Assembly: GCA_018897105.1 (NCBI GenBank)
Contig: JAHILF010000040.1
Location: 16,209-80,208 of the forward strand
Direction: 5' to 3'
Origin: Pseudomonadota bacterium
GTDB lineage: Bacteria; Desulfobacterota; Desulfobulbia; Desulfobulbales; SURF-16
Length of the DNA stretch: 64,000 nt
This document shows positions 1 through 9,365 of the stretch, one piece after another. Numbering within the stretch: position 1 is the stretch's first letter; every line of letters starts with the position of its first letter. The position numbers and the translations under genes were made by a program. The notes beneath the pieces are model-generated. The model saw only the letters and a list, made by a program, of their open reading frames with translations, was not told the origin of the DNA and searched no databases.

Positions 1-778
1 GTTGGCCCTGCAGGCCGGAGACAATGAGAAAACCGCCGAACCGGCAGAGACGCCGAAAATCTGCCTGCAGCCGATAGAGGACCGACAGGGTGAGGTTGGC
101 CATAATGAGATCAAAGGGGCCGGCAATGTCCTGCACCGGTGTATCGATGATGGTGATGCGGTCACATAGGTTGTTCTGCTCCACATTGTACCGGGCCACA
201 GCAAGGGAATCAGAACAGATATCCACCCCCACCGTGCGCCGGGAACCAAGCCGGGCGCTGATCAGGGACAATACCCCGGAGCCGCAGCCCACATCGAGCA
301 CAGCGACCGGCAGCAGCTGATCTGCTGCCGCTTCAAGCAGCGACACAGCCAGCCGGGTGCTGGGATGACTGCCGGAGCCAAAAGCCTTGCCGCCATCAAA
401 GCGGATTTCATGGGAACGGCATTCTTTTTTGGTCTGGCTGACCAGGGTGAAAGAGCCGATGGTAACAGGCGCGGCAGCTAAAGAAGCTGTCGATCCACTG
501 ACCAGTCTGGTCTCCACCAGTTCCGCCGGGGCGGATTCCCACCTGCTGTTTACCGAATCCAGTTTTTCCTGGACGGCAGTGAGGCAGACATCAAACTTTA
601 CGCCGCATTGGGCCAGCAAACCGAGCTGCCAGGCGCCGCCCTGCTGCTCAGAGCAGTTGATCTCGCCCATTTCCTGCAGCTCCCGGCACAGGAGCCGGGC
701 GCACTGCCCGTCCTCGGTTTCGATAAGAACCAGCAGCCGGGCATCATCATTTGCCTCCACCCACTCACAGAGTTTCAT
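1..778 (-). CDS. prmA: Ribosomal protein L11 methyltransferase-like SAM methyltransferase, truncated at window edge
   Basis: Manual minus-strand translation from ATG at 778 gives ...HEIRFDGGKAFGSGSHPSTRLAVSLLEAAADQLLPVAVLDVGCGSGVLSLISARLGSRRTVGVDICSDSLAVARYN...; overlaps the 3' end of the next gene by 14 bp. Confidence 0.7.
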   Translation of the reverse strand, partial: MKLCEWVEANDDARLLVLIETEDGQCARLLCRELQEMGEINCSEQQGGAWQLGLLAQCGVKFDVCLTAVQEKLDSVNSRWESAPAELVETRLVSGSTASLAAAPVTIGSFTLVSQTKKECRSHEIRFDGGKAFGSGSHPSTRLAVSLLEAAADQLLPVAVLDVGCGSGVLSLISARLGSRRTVGVDICSDSLAVARYNVEQNNLCDRITIIDTPVQDIAGPFDLIMANLTLSVLYRLQADFRRLCRFGGFLIVSGLQGQ

Positions 779-3044
779 CGACCATCACCAGCTGTTCCTC
801 AAAGACCGGGGAGGTATGGCGGAAAACCACCTTGCGGAAGAAATCAATGGTATCCATGCGGCGATTCAGCATGCGCACCTGTTCCCTGACCATGCCGGTC
901 ATGGGAATGCTGGTGATGGCCATCTTGTATTCGATATTGGAGACATAGCGGCTGTCCAGATACCAGGCATAGATCAGTCCCATCAGCATGCCCGGCGGGG
1001 TGAACCCTTCCGAGCCGCTGATCAGCCGGGTATAGAGCAGCTGATTGTCTGCAGCCGGGTTCATGCGCACCATTTGCAGAAAGCGGGCCAATTCAGCCGG
1101 GGAAAAATAGCAGCGCCGCGTCTGCTCCGGCGTAAGAGTAAGCCGGTACACCTTGCCCAGCACAAGGCCATCCTGCTCGACCGCCAGCACTTCCTTGCCG
1201 GCCGCATAGTTGCCTAGCAGCGACTGCCCCAGGGCAACCAGCACGGCACACTCGAACACCGATCGCTCAGGAAGGATATCCTCCCTGACCTTGATCAGGC
1301 AGTCAGCCGGATCATAATAGGAAAAGACACTGTCCCAGCGCATGCTGCGCTGCCACTGCTCTTTTTTTACCAACAGAAGGCCTTTGACATGATCAACATG
1401 CTCCAGGAGGATATCGGTATGCCGCCAGAGGATATCCTCCAGCTGATTTCTGATCTTGCGGTCAAGGTCCCAGCTCTGCAGACGGCGGACAAAGAGATTT
1501 CTACGCCGGTCCAGGGTCAGATGGTCTTTGCGGCAGGAATGTTTGATCCGGTAGGCTGCCGGCAATTTCGCCTTGACCTCCCGGGGGATGTTATCCCGTA
1601 CCGCCCAGATGATTTTGATCGCCTTGGCCAGGGAAGTTGGGTCATGCCGCACCTTTCGTTCTTTAAGCTCCGCTTCCGAAAAAATCCGCGCCTCCACCGG
1701 AGCAAACCCCATCTGCCAGACCTTGCCCCGGTCCAGATAGATGGGCACCTTATCCTCCACCGCATAACTCTGCAGAATATTGCCGGGAATATCCTGCAGA
1801 CCGACCAGCATCACCTGTTCAAAAAGATCGGCCACCCCGCCGGGTATGTTGCGGTGATAGGCGTTGATCAGATCGGAAACATAGAAACGCCGGCGCGGAT
1901 CTTCCAGCACCAAATCGGTTTCCCCTTTCTGGATCCAAAGATTGGCCACCAGAATCTTCAGGGCATGTTCATTTTCCCGCACCGCCTGGGCCAGTCCCGG
2001 CACTTGCAGAATCGGAACAATACTCGTATAGAGACTGCCCGGGGCAAAAACAATGATATCAGCTCCGATAATGGCGTCAATGACCTCGGGAGGGACAGCC
2101 GGCTCATCGACAAATTCGACAAAAACCCGGTCGATTGCGGTATTGCGCCTGGCCGTGGCGGTCTTGTTTTCCCCGCTGACTACCACCCCGTTACTATAAA
2201 GCACCCGCAGATGGGCCGGCGTGGTGGTAGAGGGCAGCACACCTCCCTCACGTACGCCGATCAATTTGGCCAGGCGGTTAATGCCGTCCAGCAGATCCGC
2301 AGACGACACAGTAATGCCAACGGGGATGCCCTGGTAAATCGCCGCGGCCAGCAGCAGATTGCCTAGGCAGTGCGGCCTCTCCAGCAGCTGCAGCAAACGC
2401 AGATCGCTAAACAACGAGTCCAGCAGCACAAAAAGCTCCCCGGCCATTTTGATCGGCAGACCGGAAAGTGACAGGCAGCCAGCCAGCAGTTCATTGACCG
2501 AGTCCGGACGTTTATCGAAGCGGACATTAAAAAGACTGTGCAGGATCTCCGCGGTCTGGCGGGACTCTTCGCCGGTCAGCCGGTAGGTTTCGGAGAGAAT
2601 CTTGCGGCTGATGGAAGAGAGCAGCACATGGCGGATATCCCCCAGGGCAATGATAGGCAGATCCTTGAGAAGTTCGCCGGTGGAGCCGCCGTCATCAGTG
2701 ACGCAGACAATTGAGGTGGTATGGGGAAAGAGCCGTTTCATACCCTGGAACGGGTCAGCAGGCCAGCCCGCATGGCGGCTGTCACCGCCGATCACCGTGG
2801 ACAGACCGCTACCCCCTCCAAGCACCACCACCCGAAGCTTAGACGTATCAACATTGCACAGGGTGGTCACCATATCTTCCAGGGAGGCGGTGATATGGGA
2901 CGGCGCAGGAGGCGGGCCGACCAGCACCAGCTCGATGAGCTTTTCTACCAGATTGCGGCGCGGGATAAGATCCAGAGGAAAAATCCTGTTCCTTTCCAGC
3001 TGATTAACACGTATCGATACAGGATCTTCCACTAATTGAACCAT
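765..3044 (-). CDS. YvcK/CofD-like (UPF0052) protein with long C-terminal extension
   Basis: LRVVVLGGGSGLSTVIGG...VTDDGGSTGELL...LGDIRHVLLSS...FAPGSLYTSIVPILQV; ~300 aa extra C-terminal region; ORF open to 3077. Confidence 0.75.
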   Translation of the reverse strand: MVQLVEDPVSIRVNQLERNRIFPLDLIPRRNLVEKLIELVLVGPPPAPSHITASLEDMVTTLCNVDTSKLRVVVLGGGSGLSTVIGGDSRHAGWPADPFQGMKRLFPHTTSIVCVTDDGGSTGELLKDLPIIALGDIRHVLLSSISRKILSETYRLTGEESRQTAEILHSLFNVRFDKRPDSVNELLAGCLSLSGLPIKMAGELFVLLDSLFSDLRLLQLLERPHCLGNLLLAAAIYQGIPVGITVSSADLLDGINRLAKLIGVREGGVLPSTTTPAHLRVLYSNGVVVSGENKTATARRNTAIDRVFVEFVDEPAVPPEVIDAIIGADIIVFAPGSLYTSIVPILQVPGLAQAVRENEHALKILVANLWIQKGETDLVLEDPRRRFYVSDLINAYHRNIPGGVADLFEQVMLVGLQDIPGNILQSYAVEDKVPIYLDRGKVWQMGFAPVEARIFSEAELKERKVRHDPTSLAKAIKIIWAVRDNIPREVKAKLPAAYRIKHSCRKDHLTLDRRRNLFVRRLQSWDLDRKIRNQLEDILWRHTDILLEHVDHVKGLLLVKKEQWQRSMRWDSVFSYYDPADCLIKVREDILPERSVFECAVLVALGQSLLGNYAAGKEVLAVEQDGLVLGKVYRLTLTPEQTRRCYFSPAELARFLQMVRMNPAADNQLLYTRLISGSEGFTPPGMLMGLIYAWYLDSRYVSNIEYKMAITSIPMTGMVREQVRMLNRRMDTIDFFRKVVFRHTSPVFEEQLVMVDETL

Positions 3045-3171
3045 AATTACAGCAAGGTGTGCCTGATCCAAAGGCACTGAGGGGCTGCAGATGAATCTGA
3101 GCCCTCAGCGCCCCGCAGGACAAATGTTTACTCAAGAATCGATGAACAGGATTTGTTCACCGCAGGTGATG

Positions 3172-4098
3172 TTACAGGCCGGTGGCTGCCATCTGTTTAC
3201 GCACGGCAACCTCGGACTCGGCCAGGGCCTTCTTTTCCTCGTCGGTCAGGGCAAATTCCACAATCCTTTCCACCCCGCCGGAACCCAGGACAACCGGCAC
3301 GCCGAGAAAACAGCCGGAGAAACCGAACTCACCTTCCACATAGGCGGCGCAGGGCAGCACCCGCTTGCTGTCGGTCAAAATGGCCTCGGCCATTTCCACG
3401 GCAGCCAGACCCGGCGTATAAAAGGCGGAGCCGGTTTTCAGATGATTGACGATCTCGGCGCCGCCATGCTGGGTGCGTGTAACAATGGCGTCCAGTTTGT
3501 CCTGGTCAAGCAGGTCGGTGACCGGGATGCCGGCCACATTGGCCAGCCGGACCAGGGGCAGCATGTTGTCGCCGTGGATACCCATGACCATGGCATTGAC
3601 ATCCCGGGGGGCGACCCCCAGCGCCTCGGCCAGGAAGGTGCGGTAACGGGCGGAATCCAGCACGCCGGCCATGCCCACCACCCTGTTTTTGGGGAAACCC
3701 GAGACCTTGAAGGCGGTATAGACCATGGCGTCTATGGGGTTGGTCACCACGATGAGTACGGCGTTGGGCGAATGCTTGGCCGCGTTCTCGGCGCATGTTT
3801 TGACAATGGCCACGTTCTTGGCCAGCAGATCATCCCGGGACATACCCGGCTTGCGGGCGAGACCCGCGGTGATGATGACCACATCGGAACCGGCGGAATC
3901 GGCATAATCATTGCTGCCGGTGATGCGTCCGGAAAAACCGTCAACCGGCCCGGCCTGCAGCAGATCAAGGGCCTTGCCCTGGGGCACGCCCTCCACCACA
4001 TCAAGCAGCACAATATCACCAAGACGGCGACTGGCAGCCCAATGCGCCGCCGTGGCCCCTACATTTCCCGCACCTATAATCGTTACTTTATTACGCAT
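3172..4098 (-). CDS. mdh: Malate dehydrogenase
   Basis: [20 protein letters not shown]...[11 protein letters not shown]...[21 protein letters not shown]...[11 protein letters not shown]; start at internal Met. Confidence 0.93.
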   Translation of the reverse strand: MRNKVTIIGAGNVGATAAHWAASRRLGDIVLLDVVEGVPQGKALDLLQAGPVDGFSGRITGSNDYADSAGSDVVIITAGLARKPGMSRDDLLAKNVAIVKTCAENAAKHSPNAVLIVVTNPIDAMVYTAFKVSGFPKNRVVGMAGVLDSARYRTFLAEALGVAPRDVNAMVMGIHGDNMLPLVRLANVAGIPVTDLLDQDKLDAIVTRTQHGGAEIVNHLKTGSAFYTPGLAAVEMAEAILTDSKRVLPCAAYVEGEFGFSGCFLGVPVVLGSGGVERIVEFALTDEEKKALAESEVAVRKQMAATGL

Positions 4099-4121
4099 TA
4101 TCATTTCCTTGTAAGTTATAT

Positions 4122-4237
4122 CGTTTAAGCGTGATAGCATTCCAACGTGATAGCGTTTAAACGTTTAAGCGTTGGATCGTTTGAACGTTTACACGTTGGA
4201 ACGTTTGATCGTTGGAACGTTTGATCATTTACACGTT
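4122..4237. repeat. Degenerate octamer tandem array (CGTTTRAN / CGTTGGAN)
   Basis: 8-bp phase: cgtttaaa cgtttaag cgttggat cgtttgaa cgtttaca cgttggaa cgtttgat cgttggaa cgtttgat. Confidence 0.8.
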
Positions 4238-4996
4238 TTTTAACATCTCCTCCACCCGAGCAAGATCCCTGGGCGTGTCCACCTCAATGGAATCGTGTTC
4301 CGTCAGCACCACCTTGATCCGGTAACCGTATTCCAGGGCCCTGAGCTGCTCAAGCTTTTCAAAACGCTCCCACTCCCCTTCCGGCAGACTGACAAAGGTG
4401 AGCAGAAAGCCCTTTCGGTAGGCATAAAAGCCCAGGTGTTTATAATAGGTCGGTGGCGGCGGGTGCTCGGGATCCCGCTGATAGGGAATGGATGCCCGGG
4501 AAAAATAAAGCGCCATGCCGTTGCGGTCAAAGACCGTTTTGACATGGTTGGGATCATCGATCTCCTCCTTGCGAATGATCTGGTAGATCAGAGTGGCCAT
4601 GGGCAGGGCCGGATCATCGAGCAGGGGCCGCGCCACCTGCTCGACAACCTCCACCGGGAAAAGGGGCTGATCCCCCTGGATGTTCACCACCACATCCTGC
4701 TCCGGCACATCCATGAGGGATGCGGCCTCCGCCAGTCTGTCGGTGCCCGAGGCATGATCCGGACGGGTCATGACGACCTCGCCGCCAAACCCGCGGATAC
4801 AGTCGGCAATGCGCTCGTCATCGGTGGCCACCGCCACCCGGGAAAGGATAGGCGCCGCCATGGCACGCTCATAGACATGCTGAATCATCGGTTTGCCTTT
4901 AATTTTCGCTAAAGGTTTTCCCTCAAACCGATTAGAGTAATAGCGGGCCGGGATAATGGCCACCACTTTGGGTTCCAGTTTATGTTGTAAATCCAT
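4229..4996 (-). CDS. kdsB: 3-deoxy-manno-octulosonate cytidylyltransferase
   Basis: VVAIIPARYYSNRFEGKPLAKIKGKPMIQHVYERA...VVNIQGDQPLF...YFSRASIPY. Confidence 0.92.
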   Translation of the reverse strand: MDLQHKLEPKVVAIIPARYYSNRFEGKPLAKIKGKPMIQHVYERAMAAPILSRVAVATDDERIADCIRGFGGEVVMTRPDHASGTDRLAEAASLMDVPEQDVVVNIQGDQPLFPVEVVEQVARPLLDDPALPMATLIYQIIRKEEIDDPNHVKTVFDRNGMALYFSRASIPYQRDPEHPPPPTYYKHLGFYAYRKGFLLTFVSLPEGEWERFEKLEQLRALEYGYRIKVVLTEHDSIEVDTPRDLARVEEMLKNV

Positions 4997-5070
4997 AATC
5001 TTCTATTCACATTCGTTTAATCTGTATTGACGATGCAACCATTTCATGCCAGCGCAAACAGCCAGAGCCT

Positions 5071-5835
5071 ATGCCTGATACAGCCGCCAGAATCGCCCTG
5101 ATCTGCGAGGACGACCAGAAAAAAGACCAGGCAGAGCTGCTGGCAGCCCGGCTGGCAATCCCTGTCCTGGCGGAGAAAGATAACTGCGATTTCCTGCTGG
5201 CCGTGACCGGCGACAGGTTGGAGCTGCGACAGAGCGGCGCCCGGACCCCAGGTCCGGTTTTTGTCGATTTCACCAGTGGCACCCTGCGCTACAGAAGACA
5301 ATTCGGCGGCGGCAGAAAAGAGGCCCTGGCCCGGGCGGTGGGGCTCAAGGCCAACCGCTGCCCCTCGGTGCTTGACGCCACCGCCGGGCTCGGCCGGGAC
5401 AGCTTCATCCTGGCCAGCCTCGGCTGCCGGGTGCTGCTGGTGGAACGTTCAGCCATTATCGCCGCCTTACTGGAAGACGGTCTGGCGCGGACGGTCCGGG
5501 ACCCGGAACTGGCAGCCATTGTTGCCCGCATGCAGATCATCCATGCCGACTGCCTGACCCTGGACCACCTTGCCCCGTCTCCGGATGTCATTTATCTGGA
5601 CCCCATGTACCCGCACCGCAGTAAAAGCGCCCTGGTCAAAAAGGAGATGCGCCTGGTCCGCGCCCTGGTGGGCGACGACAGCGACGCCTCGCAACTGCTT
5701 GACTGGGCCCTGGGCCAGAAAGTGGCCCGCGTGGTGGTCAAACGACCCCAGGGGGCGCCCACCCTGGACGACAGAAAACCTGCCTTCGTCATTAACGGCA
5801 AAAACAGCCGGTTTGACATCTACCTGCCCAGGTGA
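5071..5835 (+). CDS. rsmJ: 16S rRNA m2G1516 methyltransferase RsmJ-like
   Basis: LDATAGLGRDSFILASLGCRVLLVERS...YLDPMYPHRSKSALVKKEMR...VVKRPQGAP. Confidence 0.85.
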   Translation: MPDTAARIALICEDDQKKDQAELLAARLAIPVLAEKDNCDFLLAVTGDRLELRQSGARTPGPVFVDFTSGTLRYRRQFGGGRKEALARAVGLKANRCPSVLDATAGLGRDSFILASLGCRVLLVERSAIIAALLEDGLARTVRDPELAAIVARMQIIHADCLTLDHLAPSPDVIYLDPMYPHRSKSALVKKEMRLVRALVGDDSDASQLLDWALGQKVARVVVKRPQGAPTLDDRKPAFVINGKNSRFDIYLPR

Positions 5836-5897
5836 AACGTTTAAACGTTTAAGCGATCAAACGTTTAAACGCTGGAACGCTTAAACGCTGGAACATT
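5834..5897. repeat. Second octamer array of the same family as 4122-4237
   Basis: aaacgttt aaacgttt aagcgatc aaacgttt aaacgctg gaacgctt aaacgctg gaacattc. Confidence 0.75.
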
Positions 5898-5900
5898 CCC

Positions 5901-7103
5901 TCAGATCTGCGCCGCTTTATCCAGGGCGGCTACCATCTGGGCCAGCTGCGCCTCCGACAGTTTCACCGGCACCTGATACACCAGCAGCCGGTCCATCAGG
6001 GCGGCGGAGGCAGGCAGGGCGTCCCTGTCATAGACCACCCGACGCTTGCCGTCAGGGCCGGCAAAGGGCCAGCCTGACTTGACCAGGGTGGAGCCGGCCA
6101 GCAGATGCTCCCACTTGGGATAAAAATGCCAGGTGTTGGAGCCAAAGGCAATGGCGCCAGCGCCGTTTTCAGCCAGCACGGCATTCACCGCCTTGGCCTT
6201 GGCGCCATCCGGCAGGAAAAAGCCGATAAAGGTCGCGGTATCACCCTGCTCATCAAGAATGGTGCGAAAGGTCACGCCCTTTATTTTGGCGATGGCCTCC
6301 TTCAGTGCCGCCTTGTTCTTTTTCTGCCGGCTGATCATGTCGTCCAGCTTGGCCAGCTGGGCAATGCCGATGGCACCCTGCAGCTCCATCATGCGGAAGT
6401 TGAAGCCGATAAAATTGCGGCCCTCGCCGCCCCGGGTGCCCGGATTCGGCACATGGTCATGGCCGTGATCATGGTATTCGGACATGTCACGCCACAGCTT
6501 TTCATCATCGGTGATGATCATGCCGCCTTCACCGGTGGTCATGGTTTTCACCGCGTCAAAGGAAAAGGTGCCGCAGGCCCCGAATGTCCCCAGCCGTTTG
6601 CCGGCAAGCGACCCGCCTGCGGCCTGGGCCGTGTCTTCCAGCACCGGGATGTTGTGTTTGTCGGCAATGGCCTTGATCTCTTTGATGCGGGCCTGGGCTC
6701 CCAGCATGTGCACCGGGATGATGCACTTGGTCCGGCTGGTGATCTTTTTCTCCAGATCACCCGGGTCCATGTTCAGTGTTTCGTCCACCTCGGCAAAGAC
6801 CGGCACCGCACCCACGTCAAAGATCGCCTCCCAGGTGGCGACAAAGGTGAAACACTGGGTGATCACCTCGTCACCCGGACCCACGCCAAGCGCGGTCAGG
6901 GCAACCTTCAGGGCCGACGTGCCGGAGGTGACGGCCTGGGCATGTCCCACTCCGCAGTAGCGGGCGAAATTTTCTTCAAAAGTGCGGACCTTGTAAACCC
7001 CGCGCCGCTGCTCGGGAAACTCATAACGAAAGAGGACGCCGGTATCCAGCACCTCCAGAATCTCTTTTTTCTCTTCCTCTCCAAAAACCTCAAAACCTGG
7101 CAT
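5901..7103 (-). CDS. kdnA: PLP-dependent DegT/DnrJ/EryC1 aminotransferase, KdnA-like
   Basis: MPGFEVFGEEEKKEILEVLDTGVLFRYEF...VTSGTSALKVAL...VLEDTAQAAGGSLAGKRLGTFG...FSFDAVKTMTTGEGGMIITDDE...DHGHDH; resembles 8-amino-Kdo transaminase, next to kdsB and an Fe-ADH. Confidence 0.75.
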   Translation of the reverse strand: MPGFEVFGEEEKKEILEVLDTGVLFRYEFPEQRRGVYKVRTFEENFARYCGVGHAQAVTSGTSALKVALTALGVGPGDEVITQCFTFVATWEAIFDVGAVPVFAEVDETLNMDPGDLEKKITSRTKCIIPVHMLGAQARIKEIKAIADKHNIPVLEDTAQAAGGSLAGKRLGTFGACGTFSFDAVKTMTTGEGGMIITDDEKLWRDMSEYHDHGHDHVPNPGTRGGEGRNFIGFNFRMMELQGAIGIAQLAKLDDMISRQKKNKAALKEAIAKIKGVTFRTILDEQGDTATFIGFFLPDGAKAKAVNAVLAENGAGAIAFGSNTWHFYPKWEHLLAGSTLVKSGWPFAGPDGKRRVVYDRDALPASAALMDRLLVYQVPVKLSEAQLAQMVAALDKAAQI

Positions 7104-7109
7104 GCTTTT

Positions 7110-7214
7110 CTCCTATTGGTCTTACTGGTCTTATTGGTCCGACTGGTCGGTTAGTCAAACTAGTCTTACTAGTCTTGCTGGCCCTACTGGTCTTATTAGT
7201 CTTGTTGGTCTGTC
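7110..7214. repeat. Degenerate nonamer tandem array (TACTGGTCT-like)
   Basis: tattggtct tactggtct tattggtcc gactggtcg gttagtcaa actagtctt actagtctt gctggccct actggtctt attagtctt gttggtctg. Confidence 0.8.
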
Positions 7215-7222
7215 TCGCTACG

Positions 7223-7292
7223 GTAGGAGCGGGCCATGCCCGCGACCATTGGCATTGCGAACGCCGCTATCGCGGGCATGGCCCGCTCCTAC
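7223..7292. repeat. REP-like inverted doublet (GTAGGAGCGGGCCATGCCCGCGA ... TCGCGGGCATGGCCCGCTCCTAC)
   Basis: Two inverted copies of a 23-mer; the same doublet recurs at 27170-27245. Confidence 0.85.
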
Positions 7293-7335
7293 ACCCTGGA
7301 CTAATTGGACCAGTTGGACCAGCAAGACCGCTCTT

Positions 7336-8505
7336 CTACCAACCTTTATGGGCAATCTCATAGACCCTGATCACATCCTCCAGGCTCGGCTGGCGGGGAT
7401 TGTTCTCCACCGGCCGGGTGACGGTCAGGGCGATCCTGGCCATCTCGGGAATCTGGTCGGCCGGGATGCCGAGTTCGTCAAGGCTCCGGGGAATCTCCAC
7501 ATCGCCGTTGAGATCATACACCGCCTCAACAGCTACCTGGCCCGCCTCACGCAGGGGCAGATCATCGACATCGTAGCCCATGACAGCGGCAACGCGGGCA
7601 TACTTTTCAGGATTGCCGATGATGTTGTAATCAACCACAAAGGGCAGCAGCACCGCATTGGCCAGGCCATGGGGGATATTGAACATGCCGCCCAAGGGGT
7701 AGGCCATGGCATGGACCAGCCCCACGCCGGCGGTGGCCAGGGCCTTGCCGCCCAGCAGACTGCCCATAAGCATGGCGGTGCGTGCCTGCAGATTTCCGCC
7801 GTTTGCATAGGCCATGGCCAGATTGCCGCTGATCAGAGATATGGCCTCCAGGGCGTACATATCGGAGATGGTATGGGCCTGGGTGGAGACAAAGGCCTCC
7901 AGGGCATGGGTGAAGGCGTCGATTCCCGGGGCCGCGGTCACCTGCCGGGGTAGGGTGAGGGTGAGGGCCGGGTCCAGCACGGCAATATCCGGATAAAGAG
8001 GATCGCCGTTCATGCCGCCCTTGCTTTTGGTTTTCTCGTTGATGAAAACAGCGGTGAAGGTTACTTCCGCCCCGGTGCCGGCGGTAGTGGGCACCATGAT
8101 CTTGGGCACGCCTGGTTTCTTGATCTTGCCAAGTCCCAGATAATCTTCCGCCTTGCCGCCGTTGGTGAGCAGAATGCTGATGGCCTTGGCCACATCCATG
8201 GCTGACCCGCCGCCGGCGCCGATGACACAGTCACACCCGGTTTTGGCGGCAAGGGCTGTTCCCTCATCCGCCAGCTTCAGCCCCGGCTCCGGATCAACGT
8301 GATCAAAAATCTCATATTTAACACCAGCGTTGTCAAGCGGCCCGGTTATGCTGCCAAGCAGGCCCACGCCTTTGAGATTCGGGTCAACAACGAGCAATAC
8401 CTTTTTGCCGCCCAGGTCCTGGACGGCCAGGGCCAGATCATTAATAGCGCCAACGCCGAACCGGATCTGGGTAGGTTGGGTGACGGTAAATTTTCGCGCA
8501 GTCAT
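7336..8505 (-). CDS. kdnB: Iron-containing alcohol dehydrogenase, KdnB-like
   Basis: Fe-ADH pattern GAGGGSAMDVAKAI...PTTAGTGAEVT...GIDAFTHALEAFVS...GLVHAMAYPLGGMFNIPHGLANAVLLP; adjacent to kdnA-like gene. Confidence 0.65.
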   Translation of the reverse strand: MTARKFTVTQPTQIRFGVGAINDLALAVQDLGGKKVLLVVDPNLKGVGLLGSITGPLDNAGVKYEIFDHVDPEPGLKLADEGTALAAKTGCDCVIGAGGGSAMDVAKAISILLTNGGKAEDYLGLGKIKKPGVPKIMVPTTAGTGAEVTFTAVFINEKTKSKGGMNGDPLYPDIAVLDPALTLTLPRQVTAAPGIDAFTHALEAFVSTQAHTISDMYALEAISLISGNLAMAYANGGNLQARTAMLMGSLLGGKALATAGVGLVHAMAYPLGGMFNIPHGLANAVLLPFVVDYNIIGNPEKYARVAAVMGYDVDDLPLREAGQVAVEAVYDLNGDVEIPRSLDELGIPADQIPEMARIALTVTRPVENNPRQPSLEDVIRVYEIAHKGW

Positions 8506-8614
8506 ACTTGGTTCCTTTTCTCAAGAGAAAATAAATCTTTGCTTCCTCAGCCACTTTAAGGTTACATTGGAGATTAAACCTTAAGCTTTCTATACTACCG
8601 TAGCCCAAAGAGAG

Positions 8615-9172
8615 ATGGCAACTAAAATAATGGAATATTCCCTGTCGAAATCGGAAAAAAAACGACGTGCCAAGAACATCGAAGAACTGGCCACGGAACT
8701 GGTGGACCTCTCACTCCAGGAGATCAAAAAACTGCCCTGCGAGGACTTCCTCAAAAAAGAAATCATAACGGCCCGAGACCTGAAAGCCGGGGCCAGAAAG
8801 AGGCAGATAAAATACCTTACCAAGAATCTGCGCGAAATTGACCCTGGGCCGCTGTTTGATTTTCTGACCGAGAAAAAAGGATCGCACCTGCAGCAGAAAA
8901 AGGAATTCCACGAACTGGAAAATCTGCGCGACAACATTATCAATGACGCCATTGCCGCTGCTCGGGATGCCTTGGCGGTCCAGGAGGAGCTTGACCGCCA
9001 GTGGCACAGCCCGGCCCTTGAGTCCGCCGCCGAACTCTTTCCCGAACTGGACCTGGACGCTATCCGCGTCTCCGCCTGGCGCTATACCCGCAGCCGCAAG
9101 GCTGCTCTGAGCAAAGAGATCTTCCGCCTGCTGAAGGCCGCGGCAGAAAGGCAACGCTGGAATACACAATAA
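8615..9172 (+). CDS. darP: DUF615 ribosome-associated protein
   Basis: LSKSEKKRRAKNIEELATELVDLSLQEIKKLPCEDFLKKEIITARDLKAGARKRQIKYLTKNLREID...HELENLRDNII. Confidence 0.75.
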   Translation: MATKIMEYSLSKSEKKRRAKNIEELATELVDLSLQEIKKLPCEDFLKKEIITARDLKAGARKRQIKYLTKNLREIDPGPLFDFLTEKKGSHLQQKKEFHELENLRDNIINDAIAAARDALAVQEELDRQWHSPALESAAELFPELDLDAIRVSAWRYTRSRKAALSKEIFRLLKAAAERQRWNTQ

Positions 9173-9354
9173 GGGCCTGCTCAAAAATAGCATGGTCAAA
9201 ATTGCGCTCAGATTTGGGTCAGATTTGGTTGCGGCGATTGAGCAAAACCGCAAGCGTAACAGTGCTACGTCGAGGATTTCGCGATTGAGCTGCGGCCAAA
9301 GATGGCTCATAGATGAGATGCAAGATGATCATGTTAGATTTGAACAGGCCCTAA
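9171..9354 (+). repeat. Dispersed ~185 bp element with imperfect terminal inverted repeats, copy 1
   Basis: TAAGGGCCTGCTCAAAAATAGCATG ... CATGTTAGATTTGAACAGGCCCTAAG; core ATTTGGGTCAGATTTGGTTGCG..GATTGAGCAAAACCGCA shared with 34546-34730 (minus strand). Confidence 0.85.
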
Positions 9355-9365
9355 GGAGATCATTT

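Noticed and set aside
387-1217. Plus-strand ORFs antisense to prmA/yvcK (also 1389-2366, 3091-4128, 6105-7154, 18618-20033, 23653-25422 and similar)
   Set aside because: Shadow ORFs opposite well-supported genes; no family-like composition
765-3044. A complete GAK-type system around the CofD-like protein
   Set aside because: The expected partner proteins are not seen next to it
4122-5897. Octamer arrays as a CRISPR array
   Set aside because: Units are 8 bp with no unique spacers and no cas genes nearby
9192-9365. N-terminal extension of the DUF296 ORF
   Set aside because: Lies inside the dispersed repeat; the real start is likely 9366 with an RBS
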